This document shows positions 26,260 to 34,602 of a stretch of 64,000 nucleotides of DNA, piece by piece (position 1 is the stretch's first letter; the number at the start of each line of letters is the position of its first letter). Below the pieces are notes generated by a model, which was given only the letters and a program-made list of their open reading frames with translations, searched no databases and was not told where the DNA came from. The stretch spans positions 62,001-126,000 of the forward strand of contig JAWSUF010000003.1 in assembly GCA_033549365.1 (NCBI GenBank). The letters are read 5' to 3'. The stretch is from Acidobacteriota bacterium (GTDB lineage: Bacteria; Acidobacteriota; Aminicenantia; Aminicenantales; Saccharicenantaceae). The position numbers and the translations under genes are program-made.

Positions 26260-27614
26260 GCCTGGAAGGAAAACGTCCCGGTTCGAAATATCCGGAGGCA
26301 GGAGTCGACGACGTCGGCGTCGTAAAGTTTGCCCCGGTTTTCCTCGATTTCCGAAAGAGCCTTCTCAATGCCCTGAGCCGGCCGGCTGGGTCGATGAGAG
26401 GACATGGCTTCGACGGTGTCGGCCACGATCAGGATCAGCGCCTCGGGCAGGATGTCGTCGCCGGCGAGTCCCGAAGGATACCCCGAACCGTCCATCCGTT
26501 CATGGTGTTGAAGGACGATTTGGGCCAGCGGCCAGGGAAATTCGACGTCTTTCAGAATGTCGTAACCGACTTGGGGGTGGGTTCTGAGAATGGCATATTC
26601 GAGCTCCGTCAGTTGGCCGGGCTTGGTCAGGATTTCCACAGGGACGCAGATTTTCCCGATGTCGTGGATTTCTCCGGCCAGCCCGATGCCCTGTACCGTC
26701 TCGGGGGAGAAATTCATGTCGCGGGACATGGCCACCGCCAGCTGTTTGACCCGGCGCTGATGCCCGGCCGTATAGGGATCCCGAGTTTCCACGGTTCTCG
26801 AAACCACCTCGATAATGCCTTCCAGAGCCCGGCGGAATTTATTCCTGTTGTCCTTGATGTCCGCCTCGGTTTTTTTCCTCAGGCCGATATCCCTGAACGT
26901 GATGACTTGACCGACGGTTTCCCCCGAGTTGTCGATGATGGGGTCGACCGTACGTTCAATGGGAGTGCGCCGGCCGTCTCTTGTGGTGAGGATCCGCTCG
27001 TCCTCGAGAAGATCGGCGCCGGACGGAAAAAGGGCGTTCCCGGCGTTCGGACGGGCTTCGACGGGGGAAAAGACATTTTCGAGCGGGGCCTGCCAGGCTT
27101 CTTTGGTGCTCCAACCGGTGAGTTTTTCGGCCGGAGTATTCATGAACGTGATGTTCCCCGATTTGTCCGTGGCGATGAGTCCTTCCCCGATGCTCCGCAA
27201 AAGGGTGGACAGCCACTGCTCTCTCTCCCGCAGCCGGTTTTCCATCCGGGATTTGTAAAGCGCCATTTCGATGGTCGTCTGGAGTTCCCGGCTCTCAAAG
27301 GGCTTCAAGAGGTATCCGAATGGCTCGCTGAGCTTGGCGCGCTGAAAGATTGTATCGTCGGCATAGGCCGTCAGGTAAACAACAGGAATGCCCCAGGATT
27401 CCCAAATCCGCTCGGCCGCGGCAATGCCGTCGATTTTCCCTTTGAGCACGATGTCCATGAGGACGAGATCGGGCTGTTTATCCCGGGCGGTCTTGAGGGC
27501 TTCCTCGCCCGTGGTGACGATGCCGGAGACGCTGTGGCCGAGGCTGATCAGCATATGCTCAAGATCCCGGGCGACCAGGCTTTCGTCTTCGACGACAAGA
27601 ATCCTGATGGGCAT
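26256..27614 (-). CDS. Response regulator with REC, PAS and HD-GYP domains (c-di-GMP phosphodiesterase)
   Basis: 452 residues: receiver domain 1-120 with phosphoacceptor Asp54 (VLMDI) and Lys in LLKPF; PAS about 130-255; HD-GYP about 270-440. The hydrolase motifs are complete: EIHDIGK and HHERMDGSGYP. It is expected to degrade cyclic di-GMP when phosphorylated. The receiver and PAS parts closely resemble those of the neighbouring GGDEF protein, indicating duplication of the input module with opposite outputs. No partner histidine kinase is adjacent. Confidence 0.93.
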   Translation of the reverse strand: MPIRILVVEDESLVARDLEHMLISLGHSVSGIVTTGEEALKTARDKQPDLVLMDIVLKGKIDGIAAAERIWESWGIPVVYLTAYADDTIFQRAKLSEPFGYLLKPFESRELQTTIEMALYKSRMENRLREREQWLSTLLRSIGEGLIATDKSGNITFMNTPAEKLTGWSTKEAWQAPLENVFSPVEARPNAGNALFPSGADLLEDERILTTRDGRRTPIERTVDPIIDNSGETVGQVITFRDIGLRKKTEADIKDNRNKFRRALEGIIEVVSRTVETRDPYTAGHQRRVKQLAVAMSRDMNFSPETVQGIGLAGEIHDIGKICVPVEILTKPGQLTELEYAILRTHPQVGYDILKDVEFPWPLAQIVLQHHERMDGSGYPSGLAGDDILPEALILIVADTVEAMSSHRPSRPAQGIEKALSEIEENRGKLYDADVVDSCLRIFRTGTFSFQA

Positions 27615-27627
27615 GTCTGTCTTCCGA

Positions 27628-28935
27628 TCAGGTCGAAAGGACGGGCGGTTCCGTTTTGGCGATACGAATGGTGTTCCGGCCCGCTTCCTTGGCCTCGTAC
27701 ATGGCCAAATCGGCTTTTTTCTTGAGCGTTTCCGCGTCCAGGCCGTCGGCGGGATAAACGGCGATTCCGATGCTGACGGTGACGGCGATTTCCCGGGAAT
27801 CGAGGATGAAGGCTTTCTGAACCGCCTTCAGGAGGCGGGCGGCTACCGTGTGGGCGAAACGGGGATGGGTCACTTCGGAGAGAAGAACCATGAATTCATC
27901 ACCGCCCAGCCGGGCCACGGTATCGGTTTCCCGGATGCCCCGGGACAGGCGGCCGCCCACGTGCTTGAGAAGTTCATCTCCGGCGGCATGTCCGTAAGAA
28001 TCGTTGACTTTCTTGAAATAATCGAGATCCAGCATGAACACGGCGAGCATGTGATTTCGCCTTCGGGCATTGGACAAAGCCAGATTCAACCGATCATCGA
28101 AAAGGGTGCGGTTGGGGAGATCCGTGAGGGGGTCGTGGATGGCCAGAAATTCCAGACGCTTTTCATTGATGAGTCTGTCGGTGATATCCCGGAAAACGAT
28201 GACCGATCCGTCGAGATGTCCCCGGTCATCCCGAATCAAGGTCGTATGAAATTCGATGGGAACCTTTTGGTGCCCCCGCCACAGAAAAAAACTTCGGGTG
28301 TCCTGGTCGCGCAGGGTTCCGTCGCGGATTTTGGCAAAAACATCGCGCAGAGGCGGGGCGGATTTATCGGAAGAGATCATGAAAACCTCTTCCAGACCGC
28401 ACCCCAGGTTGGAAACGATATCCCGTCCCGTCAGTTGTTCGGCCATGGTGTTCATGAAATTGATGCGGCCTTCGGCGTCCGTGGAAATGACTCCGTCGGC
28501 GATGTTCGTCAAAACGGTCGAAAGCCAACGTTCCTTCTCCATGCGCTCCTTGTCGATGGCGTGCTTGTAGAGGGCGATTTCGACTGCCGTGTAAAGATCC
28601 CTTTCTTCAAAAGGCTTGAGAACATAGCCGAACGGCTGGGTGATCTTGGCCCGCTTCAATGTGGATTCGTCGGCGAAGGCGGACATGTAGACCACGGGGA
28701 TGCCGTATTTATTCCGGATTTCGGTTGCGGCGCCCACCCCATCCATGGTGCCTTTGAGCATGATGTCCATGAGAACGAGATCGGGATGGATGTCTTTGGC
28801 TTTGCGGATGGCCTCCTGGGCAGAGGACACGATGGCCGGAACCTCATAGCCCAGACCCGTCAGCATGTTATAGATGGATTTGGCGACGAGACTTTCATCT
28901 TCGACGACAAGAATTCTGGCTTTGCTCATTCCCAA
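27628..28935 (-). CDS. Response regulator with REC, PAS and GGDEF domains (diguanylate cyclase)
   Basis: 435 residues: receiver 1-125 with Asp57, PAS about 135-260, GGDEF about 270-425. The active site RLGGDEF is intact near residue 345, and a feedback inhibition site RETD lies five residues before it, so the enzyme is probably a product-inhibited cyclic di-GMP synthase. Thirteen bases separate it from the HD-GYP regulator downstream; the two most likely share a transcript and adjust the same messenger. Confidence 0.94.
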   Translation of the reverse strand: MGMSKARILVVEDESLVAKSIYNMLTGLGYEVPAIVSSAQEAIRKAKDIHPDLVLMDIMLKGTMDGVGAATEIRNKYGIPVVYMSAFADESTLKRAKITQPFGYVLKPFEERDLYTAVEIALYKHAIDKERMEKERWLSTVLTNIADGVISTDAEGRINFMNTMAEQLTGRDIVSNLGCGLEEVFMISSDKSAPPLRDVFAKIRDGTLRDQDTRSFFLWRGHQKVPIEFHTTLIRDDRGHLDGSVIVFRDITDRLINEKRLEFLAIHDPLTDLPNRTLFDDRLNLALSNARRRNHMLAVFMLDLDYFKKVNDSYGHAAGDELLKHVGGRLSRGIRETDTVARLGGDEFMVLLSEVTHPRFAHTVAARLLKAVQKAFILDSREIAVTVSIGIAVYPADGLDAETLKKKADLAMYEAKEAGRNTIRIAKTEPPVLST

Positions 28936-29027
28936 ACTTGCTGAAGAATCAAAGGTTCCACGTCTTTGCGCCTCATCATATCAATATCGAATGGCATTGT
29001 CAAAAACGGTCCCGCCGTTCGTTCTGG

Positions 29028-29099
29028 TGGGCGGTACTGGGTTCGAACCAGTGGCCCCCGGTTTGTAAGACCGATACTCTACCGCTGAGCTAACCGCCC
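29028..29099 (-). tRNA. tRNA-Val (anticodon TAC)
   Basis: On the minus strand: acceptor stem GGGCGGT/ACCGCCC, D arm GCTCAGCGGTAGAGT, anticodon loop CTTACAA within CGGT/ACCG, and T arm ACTGG-TTCGAAC-CCAGT. The three bases after the discriminator are CCA only in part (ACC), so CCA is not fully encoded. Confidence 0.94.
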
Positions 29100-29220
29100 G
29101 CCCGGCGTCTTCCGCCGCCGAACGGTCCTAAGGTAGAGAATTCCTCTTGAACTTGTCAAGTTCCGCGTTTTCACGCACAGCTTCGGTCCCGGGACTGTGC
29201 GCGTGTCGAGAACGCTGAGT

Positions 29221-29690
29221 CGGCTTCCGCTTTGCGGGCTCGGGGAGATCCCTTCTCAAGACGTGTCCGGTCCCCGGCTCTATCCTTCCACTCCGGCTCC
29301 GAAACCGTGCGTGAAAACTCCAAGATTTTTTTTCTTTCTTCTTATTTGGAGTTTTCCCCCTTCGGGCAAGCCAATCTGGCCATTCCGGCTTCGTCGCTGC
29401 CTGTTCGACGTAGTTCAACTACGCCCTCACAAACTGCATCCTTGCCGGAACGGCCATCTTGGCCTGCGCACAGTCCCGGTTCCCGGGTCTCGCTCTCCTC
29501 GACCTGTGGTCTCGGATCCGTGCCCGCTCGACCCTCCGACGGCTTGCTCAGGGATCTCCCCTGCGCCCCGCGAAAGCCTCCTTGCGGTGGAACTTAAAGG
29601 TGCGACGAAGCCGACGCGGCAAGATCGGCTTGCCCGGAGGGAAAAAAGCGCCTTAGAAAAAGAGAGAAATAAACAAGGCGCTTTTTTCGC
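29221..29690 (-). repeat. Long-form dispersed repeat, interrupted by a short-form copy
   Basis: The two outer parts (29221-29301 and 29480-29581) align in order with 4678-4850. The minus-strand head is a 14-bp perfect hairpin: GAAAAAAGCGCCTT at 29641-29654 and AAGGCGCTTTTTTC at 29675-29688, 20-nt loop. It is followed (minus strand) by the conserved block CGGGCAAGCCGATCTTGCCG. The interruption lies between CACTCCGGCTCCG and TCCCGGGTCTCGC, which are nearly contiguous in the 4.7-kb copy. Confidence 0.75.
29302..29479 (+). repeat. Short-form dispersed repeat inserted in a long-form copy
   Basis: About 178 bases. Hairpin GAAAACTCCAA (29313-29323) with TTGGAGTTTTC (29346-29356), 22-nt pyrimidine-rich loop. 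Then the conserved block CGGGCAAGCCAATCTGGCCA at 29363-29382 and the small hairpin CGTAG-TTCAA-CTACG. It ends in GCGCACAGTCCC, whose exact reverse complement GGGACTGTGCGC occurs at 29191-29202. Confidence 0.75.
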
Positions 29691-29701
29691 ACGGAACCGT
29701 C

Positions 29702-29883
29702 CCCGAAGCTGTACGCGTGGCGAGGTTGCCGTTTCGACAAGGAAGCAGTTCCCGAAGGCGTAGTGAGGCTACGTCGAGGGGGCTGCGACGCAGTCGGAAT
29801 GGTGAGATCGGCACGCCCGAAGGGTGAAAAAAGCCGAATTGAGTTAAAAGAAAAACCCGGCTTTTTTCACGTACAGCTTCGGG
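29702..29883 (-). repeat. Complete short-form dispersed repeat with 14-bp terminal inverted repeats
   Basis: 182 bases bounded by CCCGAAGCTGTACG and its exact complement CGTACAGCTTCGGG. Inside, on the minus strand, are the head hairpin (GTGAAAAAAGCCG 29824-29836 pairing with 29858-29870, 21-nt loop), the CGGGCGTGCCGATCTCACCA block and the CGTAG/CTACG hairpin. The terminal repeat sequence differs from the 53.7-kb copy yet pairs perfectly. Confidence 0.8.
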
Positions 29884-29889
29884 AGGGAA

Positions 29890-29919
29890 TTGACATGTGG
29901 GGGGGCGTTGTGCTAAATT
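29890..29919 (+). promoter_or_regulatory. Promoter of the rplU-rpmA-obgE cluster
   Basis: TTGACA at 29890-29895, 18 bases, then TAAATT at 29914-29919 preceded by TG (extended -10). It begins seven bases after the end of a dispersed repeat. Confidence 0.6.
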
Positions 29920-29957
29920 TACGATCCCAGAACCTTATCTGAATGAAGGATTAAACC

Positions 29958-30539
29958 ATGTATGCTGTCATCAAGACGGGCGGAAAGCAGCATCGCGTTA
30001 CGGAAGGCGAAATGCTCTCTGTTGAAAAGATCGAGGCCGAAGAAGGCCGGTTGGTTGATTTCGACCAGGTTCTTTTGATTGAGAACGGAGATGACATCCA
30101 GGTCGGAGCCCCGATTTTAAGCGGCGCCGTAGTCCGTGCGGAGGTTGTCGAAAACTACAAGGACAAAAAAGTCATCGTTTTCAAGAAAAAGAGAAGAAAA
30201 GGATACAAAAAAACACGGGGGCATCGCCAGCATCTGACCAAGATCCGGGTGGAAAAAATCATCCCCGATGTGTCTCTCCTTGCCGAGGAAGAACGCGCCG
30301 CATCCATTCCGGCGGTCGAGGTCGTCGAAAAGAAAGCGGCGCCGGTGAAGGCCGCGAAAACCCGGAAAAGCCCGGCTCCGGCCGCCAAAAAGGCCAAGGC
30401 GGCTCCGAAAAAAACGGAGACATCCCCTTCCGAAAAGAAAGCGGTCGAGAAACCTGCGGCGAAAAAAGCCGCCAAGCCCCGGGCCGTGAAAACGGCGGCA
30501 AAGACAACGGCCAAGCCGGCCAAAAAGACACAGGAGTAA
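29958..30539 (+). CDS. rplU: Ribosomal protein bL21 with long lysine/alanine-rich tail
   Basis: Residues 1-104 are a normal bL21 (MYAVIKTGGKQHRVTEGE at the start, GHRQHLTKIRVEKI at the end). Residues about 105-193 are an added low-complexity tail rich in Lys, Ala and Pro, reminiscent of histone H1-like tails. Most bL21 proteins stop near residue 103. The tail is in frame with no sign of a frameshift, and rpmA follows after three bases, so it is truly translated. Confidence 0.95.
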   Translation: MYAVIKTGGKQHRVTEGEMLSVEKIEAEEGRLVDFDQVLLIENGDDIQVGAPILSGAVVRAEVVENYKDKKVIVFKKKRRKGYKKTRGHRQHLTKIRVEKIIPDVSLLAEEERAASIPAVEVVEKKAAPVKAAKTRKSPAPAAKKAKAAPKKTETSPSEKKAVEKPAAKKAAKPRAVKTAAKTTAKPAKKTQE

Positions 30540-30542
30540 CCG

Positions 30543-30797
30543 ATGGCTCAGAAGAAAGCAGGCGGCAGCGCGAAAAACGGCCGGGACAGCATCGGCAAGA
30601 GACTCGGCGTCAAGCGTTTTGGAGGCCAGTCCGTTTCGGCGGGGAGCATTCTCGTCCGCCAGAGAGGGACGCCCATCAAGGCCGGACTGAATGTCGGCCG
30701 TGGAAAAGACGACACGTTGTTCGCTTACATATCCGGGGTCGTTCAATTCGAGGACAGGGGGAGACGAGGCAAGTTTGTATCCGTCCTTCCTTCCTGA
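30543..30797 (+). CDS. rpmA: Ribosomal protein bL27
   Basis: 84 residues beginning [16 protein letters not shown], the usual glycine-rich N terminus that reaches the peptidyl-transferase centre, followed by [21 protein letters not shown]. There is no cleavable N-terminal extension of the Firmicutes type. Placed three bases after rplU, in the standard rplU-rpmA-obgE order. Confidence 0.98.
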   Translation: MAQKKAGGSAKNGRDSIGKRLGVKRFGGQSVSAGSILVRQRGTPIKAGLNVGRGKDDTLFAYISGVVQFEDRGRRGKFVSVLPS

Positions 30798-30874
30798 CAG
30801 GCCGGGAGATTCCGACAGGCGGTCGGTCGTCTTCGGGACAAGCGAAAGGGCGCATCCGGGGGTGAGGCCGACCG

Positions 30875-31873
30875 TTGTTTGTTGACCAAGTCAGCGTTCA
30901 TCTTCGCGCCGGCAAGGGTGGGAATGGTTGTGTGAGCTTTCGGCGGGAATACCGCGTGCCCAAGGGGGGGCCGGACGGCGGGCGCGGCGGCGACGGAGGC
31001 AGCGTCTTTCTGGAATCGGATCCGAATCTCAACACCCTGGCTTTTTTCCGTTTTCATCCCATCAACAAGGCCCGAAACGGCGCCCATGGAGAGGGCGGAA
31101 ACCGATCCGGAAAAAGGGGGGAGGACCTCATCCTCAGGGTTCCCGTGGGAACCGTTGTCAGAGAGAAATCCGACGGCGCGGTGCTTTTCGATTTTCTCGA
31201 GGCCGGCTCCTCCTGGTGCGCCGCCCGGGGGGGAAAAGGCGGCCGGGGCAATGCCTCCTACGCGACATCCACCCGTCAGGCGCCCCGTGTATGGCAGCCC
31301 GGCGCACCGGGAGAGGAAAAGGACCTGATTCTCGAACTCAAGCTGATCGCCGATGTCGGCCTGGTGGGTTTTCCCAACGTCGGAAAATCCACTCTGATTT
31401 CGCGCATTTCCGCCGCCCGACCGGTTGTCGCGGATTATCCCTTCACAACTCTCATCCCCCATCTCGGCGTGGTCGATATCGGCAGATTCCGGAGCTTTGT
31501 CGTGGCGGACATCCCCGGTCTTGTCGAGGGGGCTCACATGGGGCACGGCCTGGGCACCCGTTTCCTGAAGCATGTGGAACGGACAAAAATTCTGGTTCAT
31601 CTTGTGGATGTGTCGCCGCTTTCAGGCCGGGATCCCGTTGAAGATTTTCATGTCGTGATGCGTGAACTCGAATCCTTCAATCCCGAACTCGCCCGAAGAC
31701 GCCAGATTCTGGCGGCCAACAAAATCGATCTGGCCGATGACCCGAAGCATCTCGATGCGGTCCGCAATCTGGCCGTCCGGACCGGGCTTCAGTTTTTCCC
31801 CATCTCGGCCCTGAAGAAACAGGGACTCCGGAGGCTGGTTTCGGCCATGGCCCGGGAGCTGGAGGACGACTGA
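30875..31873 (+). CDS. obgE: GTPase Obg (CgtA)
   Basis: Ribosome-associated GTPase needed for 50S assembly and stress signalling. The 332 residues contain the glycine-rich Obg domain (1-158, GGPDGGRGGDGGSVF), the G domain with GFPNVGKSTL, DIPGLVEGAHMGHGLG and NKIDL, and no C-terminal OCT domain. TTG start, with a GGGGGTGAGG ribosome site; the encoded FVDQV matches the family N terminus. About 75 bases separate it from rpmA. Confidence 0.97.
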   Translation: MFVDQVSVHLRAGKGGNGCVSFRREYRVPKGGPDGGRGGDGGSVFLESDPNLNTLAFFRFHPINKARNGAHGEGGNRSGKRGEDLILRVPVGTVVREKSDGAVLFDFLEAGSSWCAARGGKGGRGNASYATSTRQAPRVWQPGAPGEEKDLILELKLIADVGLVGFPNVGKSTLISRISAARPVVADYPFTTLIPHLGVVDIGRFRSFVVADIPGLVEGAHMGHGLGTRFLKHVERTKILVHLVDVSPLSGRDPVEDFHVVMRELESFNPELARRRQILAANKIDLADDPKHLDAVRNLAVRTGLQFFPISALKKQGLRRLVSAMARELEDD

Positions 31874-31877
31874 GTCG

Positions 31878-32558
31878 ATGGCGAAAACGTCCGGAAAAAA
31901 AACAGGGCTGTTCGGAGGAACGTTCAATCCCGTTCACACCGGCCACCTCCAGGCCGCCCGGGAAATCCTGGGCCGGTTTGCCCTGGAGCGCATTCTTTTC
32001 ATTCCATCGAACATTCCCCCTCACAAGTCGCTTCGTGATATCGCCTCGGCCGCGGACAGGATGGAAATGGTCCGGCTGGCCTGTGGCGCGGATCCACGAT
32101 TCGTGGCATCCGACATCGAAGTTGCGGCCGGCGAGACTTCCTACTCCATTGTGACGCTCGAAAAGCTCCGGCGGATCTATCCGGACACGGAGTTTTTCTT
32201 TCTTCTCGGCGCCGATGCCTTTCGCGACATCAGGACCTGGCGGGAGCACGACCGGGTGATGGAGGTCTGTCGCTTCATTGTGATGACGCGGCCGGGCACG
32301 GATTTGTCGGCCGCCGAAAATGTTCTTCAGGGGAAATGGAGGGAATGGACCCGGCGCCTGGCCCCTGAAGAATGCCCGGAAGACGCCGATTTGACCGGGT
32401 TTCGGATATTTTTAACGCCCATCCGGGCCCTCGATATATCCGCCACGGAAATCCGGCGATGCATCCGAAAGGGCGGCGATGTTCGCGACAGGCTTCCCGG
32501 CCCCGTCGCCGCCTATATTCAAAGCCGGGGACTCTACAGGGAGAGTGGAAACGCATGA
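31878..32558 (+). CDS. nadD: Nicotinate-nucleotide adenylyltransferase
   Basis: Adds AMP to nicotinate mononucleotide in NAD synthesis. The 226 residues begin GLFGGTFNPVHTGHLQAA with the nucleotidyl-transferase HxGH site, and have FIPSNIPPHKS and, near the C terminus, the ISATEIRR signature. Lies four bases after obgE and overlaps rsfS by four (ATGA). The window also has nadE, the next enzyme in the pathway. Confidence 0.97.
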   Translation: MAKTSGKKTGLFGGTFNPVHTGHLQAAREILGRFALERILFIPSNIPPHKSLRDIASAADRMEMVRLACGADPRFVASDIEVAAGETSYSIVTLEKLRRIYPDTEFFFLLGADAFRDIRTWREHDRVMEVCRFIVMTRPGTDLSAAENVLQGKWREWTRRLAPEECPEDADLTGFRIFLTPIRALDISATEIRRCIRKGGDVRDRLPGPVAAYIQSRGLYRESGNA

Positions 32559-32932
32559 CAGAAAAACCAACCCGGAAATTGACCAAACGGAGTCTGCCGA
32601 TCGAGGTCCGATCGGCCGTGAAGGCCGGCCAGGAAAAGAAGGGCGAAGACATTGTCGTTCTCGATCTCCGGGGGCTTTCGTCATTTACCGACTTTTTTGT
32701 CATCATGACCGGACATTCCGCCCGGCAGAACGTCGCCATGGGCGATCAGATCCGTGTTGAACTCAAAAAAAAGAATCTCCTTCCGCTGGGAGTTGAGAAA
32801 GGCGCCAAGGCCGATTGGTTCCTGATGGACTACGGGTTCTTCATCGTCCATATCTTCACCCCGGCTTCAAGGGAATACTATGCCCTGGAAAAACTTTGGG
32901 GGGATGCTCTCCGGCTTTCCTATCACGCGTGA
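32555..32932 (+). CDS. rsfS: Ribosomal silencing factor RsfS
   Basis: 125 residues. Binds uL14 and blocks subunit joining during starvation. Family patterns: VVLDLRGLSSFTDFFVIMTG, then KADWFLMDYGFFIVHIFTPASREYYALEKLW. Starts inside the nadD stop (ATGA), the common nadD-rsfS arrangement. Longer in-frame starts lie within nadD and are rejected. Confidence 0.97.
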   Translation: MTEKPTRKLTKRSLPIEVRSAVKAGQEKKGEDIVVLDLRGLSSFTDFFVIMTGHSARQNVAMGDQIRVELKKKNLLPLGVEKGAKADWFLMDYGFFIVHIFTPASREYYALEKLWGDALRLSYHA

Positions 32933-32962
32933 GTCGACAACTCGCCAATCTCCCGTCTTGAC

Positions 32963-32991
32963 TTGACAACGGCGGTCCGGCACCGTATCTT
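32963..32991 (+). promoter_or_regulatory. Promoter in front of rlmH
   Basis: TTGACA at 32963-32968 and TATCTT at 32986-32991, 17 bases apart. The -10 box ends 15 bases before the rlmH ATG, so the leader would be very short. Confidence 0.5.
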
Positions 32992-33006
32992 GTATGAACT
33001 TTGCCC

Positions 33007-33474
33007 ATGAGAATCAGGTTCGTCTGGCCGGGAAAAACCAAGTCCAACGATCTCCGATCCCTGGAAGCGGCGTACCTGAAGAAGATCCGTCTCCGGGCCG
33101 AATGCGAGATTGTGGAAACGCGGGCGGCTCGGGGGATGGATGAAAAGCGGCCGGACCGGATTCGGGAATTCGAAGCCGGGGGACTTGAAAAACAGGTCGG
33201 GGGAGATTATATTATCTGCCTCTTTCACGAGGGTCGGGAAATGACATCCGATGAATTCGCCGGGTTCCTGGATCGAACCGGAGCGGCCGGAGGACGCCGC
33301 TTGGCCTTTGTCGTTGGAGGGTTCCTGGGTCTTGACGAAAATTTCATGAAAAAATCGGATTTTCGATTGTCGCTTTCCAAGATGACGTTTTCTCACGAGT
33401 TGTCGAGAATTCTTTTGATGGAACAGGTCTATCGAGCCATGACCGTTTTGAAAGGACAGAACTATGCCAAGTAA
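33007..33474 (+). CDS. rlmH: 23S rRNA pseudouridine-1915 N3-methyltransferase
   Basis: 155-residue SPOUT methyltransferase. Family signatures: the VVGGFLGLDENF knot-region loop and the C-terminal SLSKMTFSHELSRILLMEQVYRA. ATG chosen over a TTG two codons earlier because it gives the normal RIRFVWPGK start. The last 11 bases overlap the following dksA-like gene. Confidence 0.96.
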   Translation: MRIRFVWPGKTKSNDLRSLEAAYLKKIRLRAECEIVETRAARGMDEKRPDRIREFEAGGLEKQVGGDYIICLFHEGREMTSDEFAGFLDRTGAAGGRRLAFVVGGFLGLDENFMKKSDFRLSLSKMTFSHELSRILLMEQVYRAMTVLKGQNYAK

Positions 33475-33859
33475 AAAAGAGTTGAAGACGGCCAAAAAGA
33501 TGACGAAGAAGGAAAAAGACGGCATCCTGCGCGATCTCAAGGAAAAAAAAGCTTCCATCGTCAAGAGAATCAGCCAATTCTATAACGAAAGCAAAGAGAT
33601 GGAAACGAACACCGCGCAAGACCTTGTCGACAAGGCCGAAAGTTCCTATACCAAAGAGTTTCTGCTGAGCCTTTCGGATGCCGACAGAGAAAACCTGGAA
33701 TTGATCGACGCGGCCATCAAGAGGCTGGAGAGCGGCGATTTCGGCGACTGTCAACTCTGTGGAAATGTCATCGGAAGCAAGCGTCTGAACGCCCTTCCCT
33801 GGACCCCCTATTGCATCGATTGTCAGGAAAAAGTCGAAAACGAAACCCAAAACACTTGA
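33464..33859 (+). CDS. DksA/TraR-type C4 zinc-finger regulator
   Basis: 131 residues: a Lys-rich N terminus, a coiled-coil segment (about 15-90) and a zinc finger from Cys96/Cys99 (CQLCG) and Cys117/Cys120 (CIDC). DksA-like proteins enter the RNA polymerase secondary channel and act with ppGpp. The coil tip here reads LSLSDADRENLELID; the DxxDxA acid pair of true DksA is only partly present, so the exact activity is uncertain. Overlaps rlmH by 11 bases. Confidence 0.88.
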   Translation: MPSKKELKTAKKMTKKEKDGILRDLKEKKASIVKRISQFYNESKEMETNTAQDLVDKAESSYTKEFLLSLSDADRENLELIDAAIKRLESGDFGDCQLCGNVIGSKRLNALPWTPYCIDCQEKVENETQNT

Positions 33860-34602
33860 GATCCCGGATCCTGAAGATCCCGGCCGCGGTTCTGCGAGCC
33901 GCCGGCCTTCTTGTCTTCCCTTCCGTATGTAAAAGATGTTCCCGCTTTCTGGAACGCCCCGAAGAAAAGGTTGTCTGCACGGAATGCCTGGCCGGGCTTC
34001 GTCCATGGCCGGGCGCCGTGTGCGGGAGCTGCGGGCGTTTTCTCGATTCCGCGGAATCCCGGCCGATCTGCCTTTCCTGCCTGACGGATCCGCCGTCCTG
34101 CCGGATTCATCGTTCGTTCGGCGCTTACACCGGCATTCTCAAGGATCTCATTCTGCTTCTCAAGTATAAAGACTATGCGGTGCTGGGCCCGGCATTGGCC
34201 GGATGCCTTTACGACAGCCTCCGGGATGACGCCGAGCTGTGGTGCGATGCGGATGTCCTGATTCCGGTGCCCCTGCACCCGAAAAGAGAAAGGGAACGCG
34301 GATTCAACCAGTCCCTGATCATCGCCCGGGAGCTCGGCAGAAAGACGGGAATTCCCGTGGACAAAGGCTGTCTTGTCAAAACACGAAATGCTCCGCCGCA
34401 GACCTCCCTGGAGGCCAAGGCGAGGGCCGGGAATGTCCGGGGAGCCTTCCGGGTGAAAAAGCCGGCACGGATCGCCGGAAAATCGGTTGTTCTTGTCGAC
34501 GATGTCTGCACGACGGGGTCCACCCTCCGGGCCTGCGGCGAAGCACTTTTGGAGGCGGGGGTACAGGAAGTGCGGGCCATCACCCTCGCCCGCACCCTCT
34601 AG
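33856..34602 (+). CDS. comF: ComF-family phosphoribosyltransferase-like protein
   Basis: About 248 residues. Two N-terminal zinc-ribbon pairs (CKRC/CTEC, CGSC/CLSC), then the double-zinc/PRTase core with FGAYTGILKDLILLLKY, VPVPLHPKRERERGFNQS and the PRPP loop VVLVDDVCTTGSTL. ComF is needed for DNA import in competent bacteria. Start taken as the TTG overlapping the dksA-like stop (TTGA); an in-frame TTG 15 codons earlier is possible. The last codons coincide with the first copy of a 23-bp direct repeat. Confidence 0.9.
   Translation: MRSRILKIPAAVLRAAGLLVFPSVCKRCSRFLERPEEKVVCTECLAGLRPWPGAVCGSCGRFLDSAESRPICLSCLTDPPSCRIHRSFGAYTGILKDLILLLKYKDYAVLGPALAGCLYDSLRDDAELWCDADVLIPVPLHPKRERERGFNQSLIIARELGRKTGIPVDKGCLVKTRNAPPQTSLEAKARAGNVRGAFRVKKPARIAGKSVVLVDDVCTTGSTLRACGEALLEAGVQEVRAITLARTL

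Larger units (their letters stand above)
29100..29957. other. 858-base gene-free region made of nested and inverted dispersed repeats
   Basis: No real gene is visible between tRNA-Val and rplU. From about 29180 to 29883 the sequence is a pile-up of repeat ends: junction of two element ends (29176-29203), a long-form copy (29221-29690) split by an inserted short-form copy, and a complete short-form copy in the opposite direction (29702-29883). The region ends with the rplU promoter. Confidence 0.75.
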
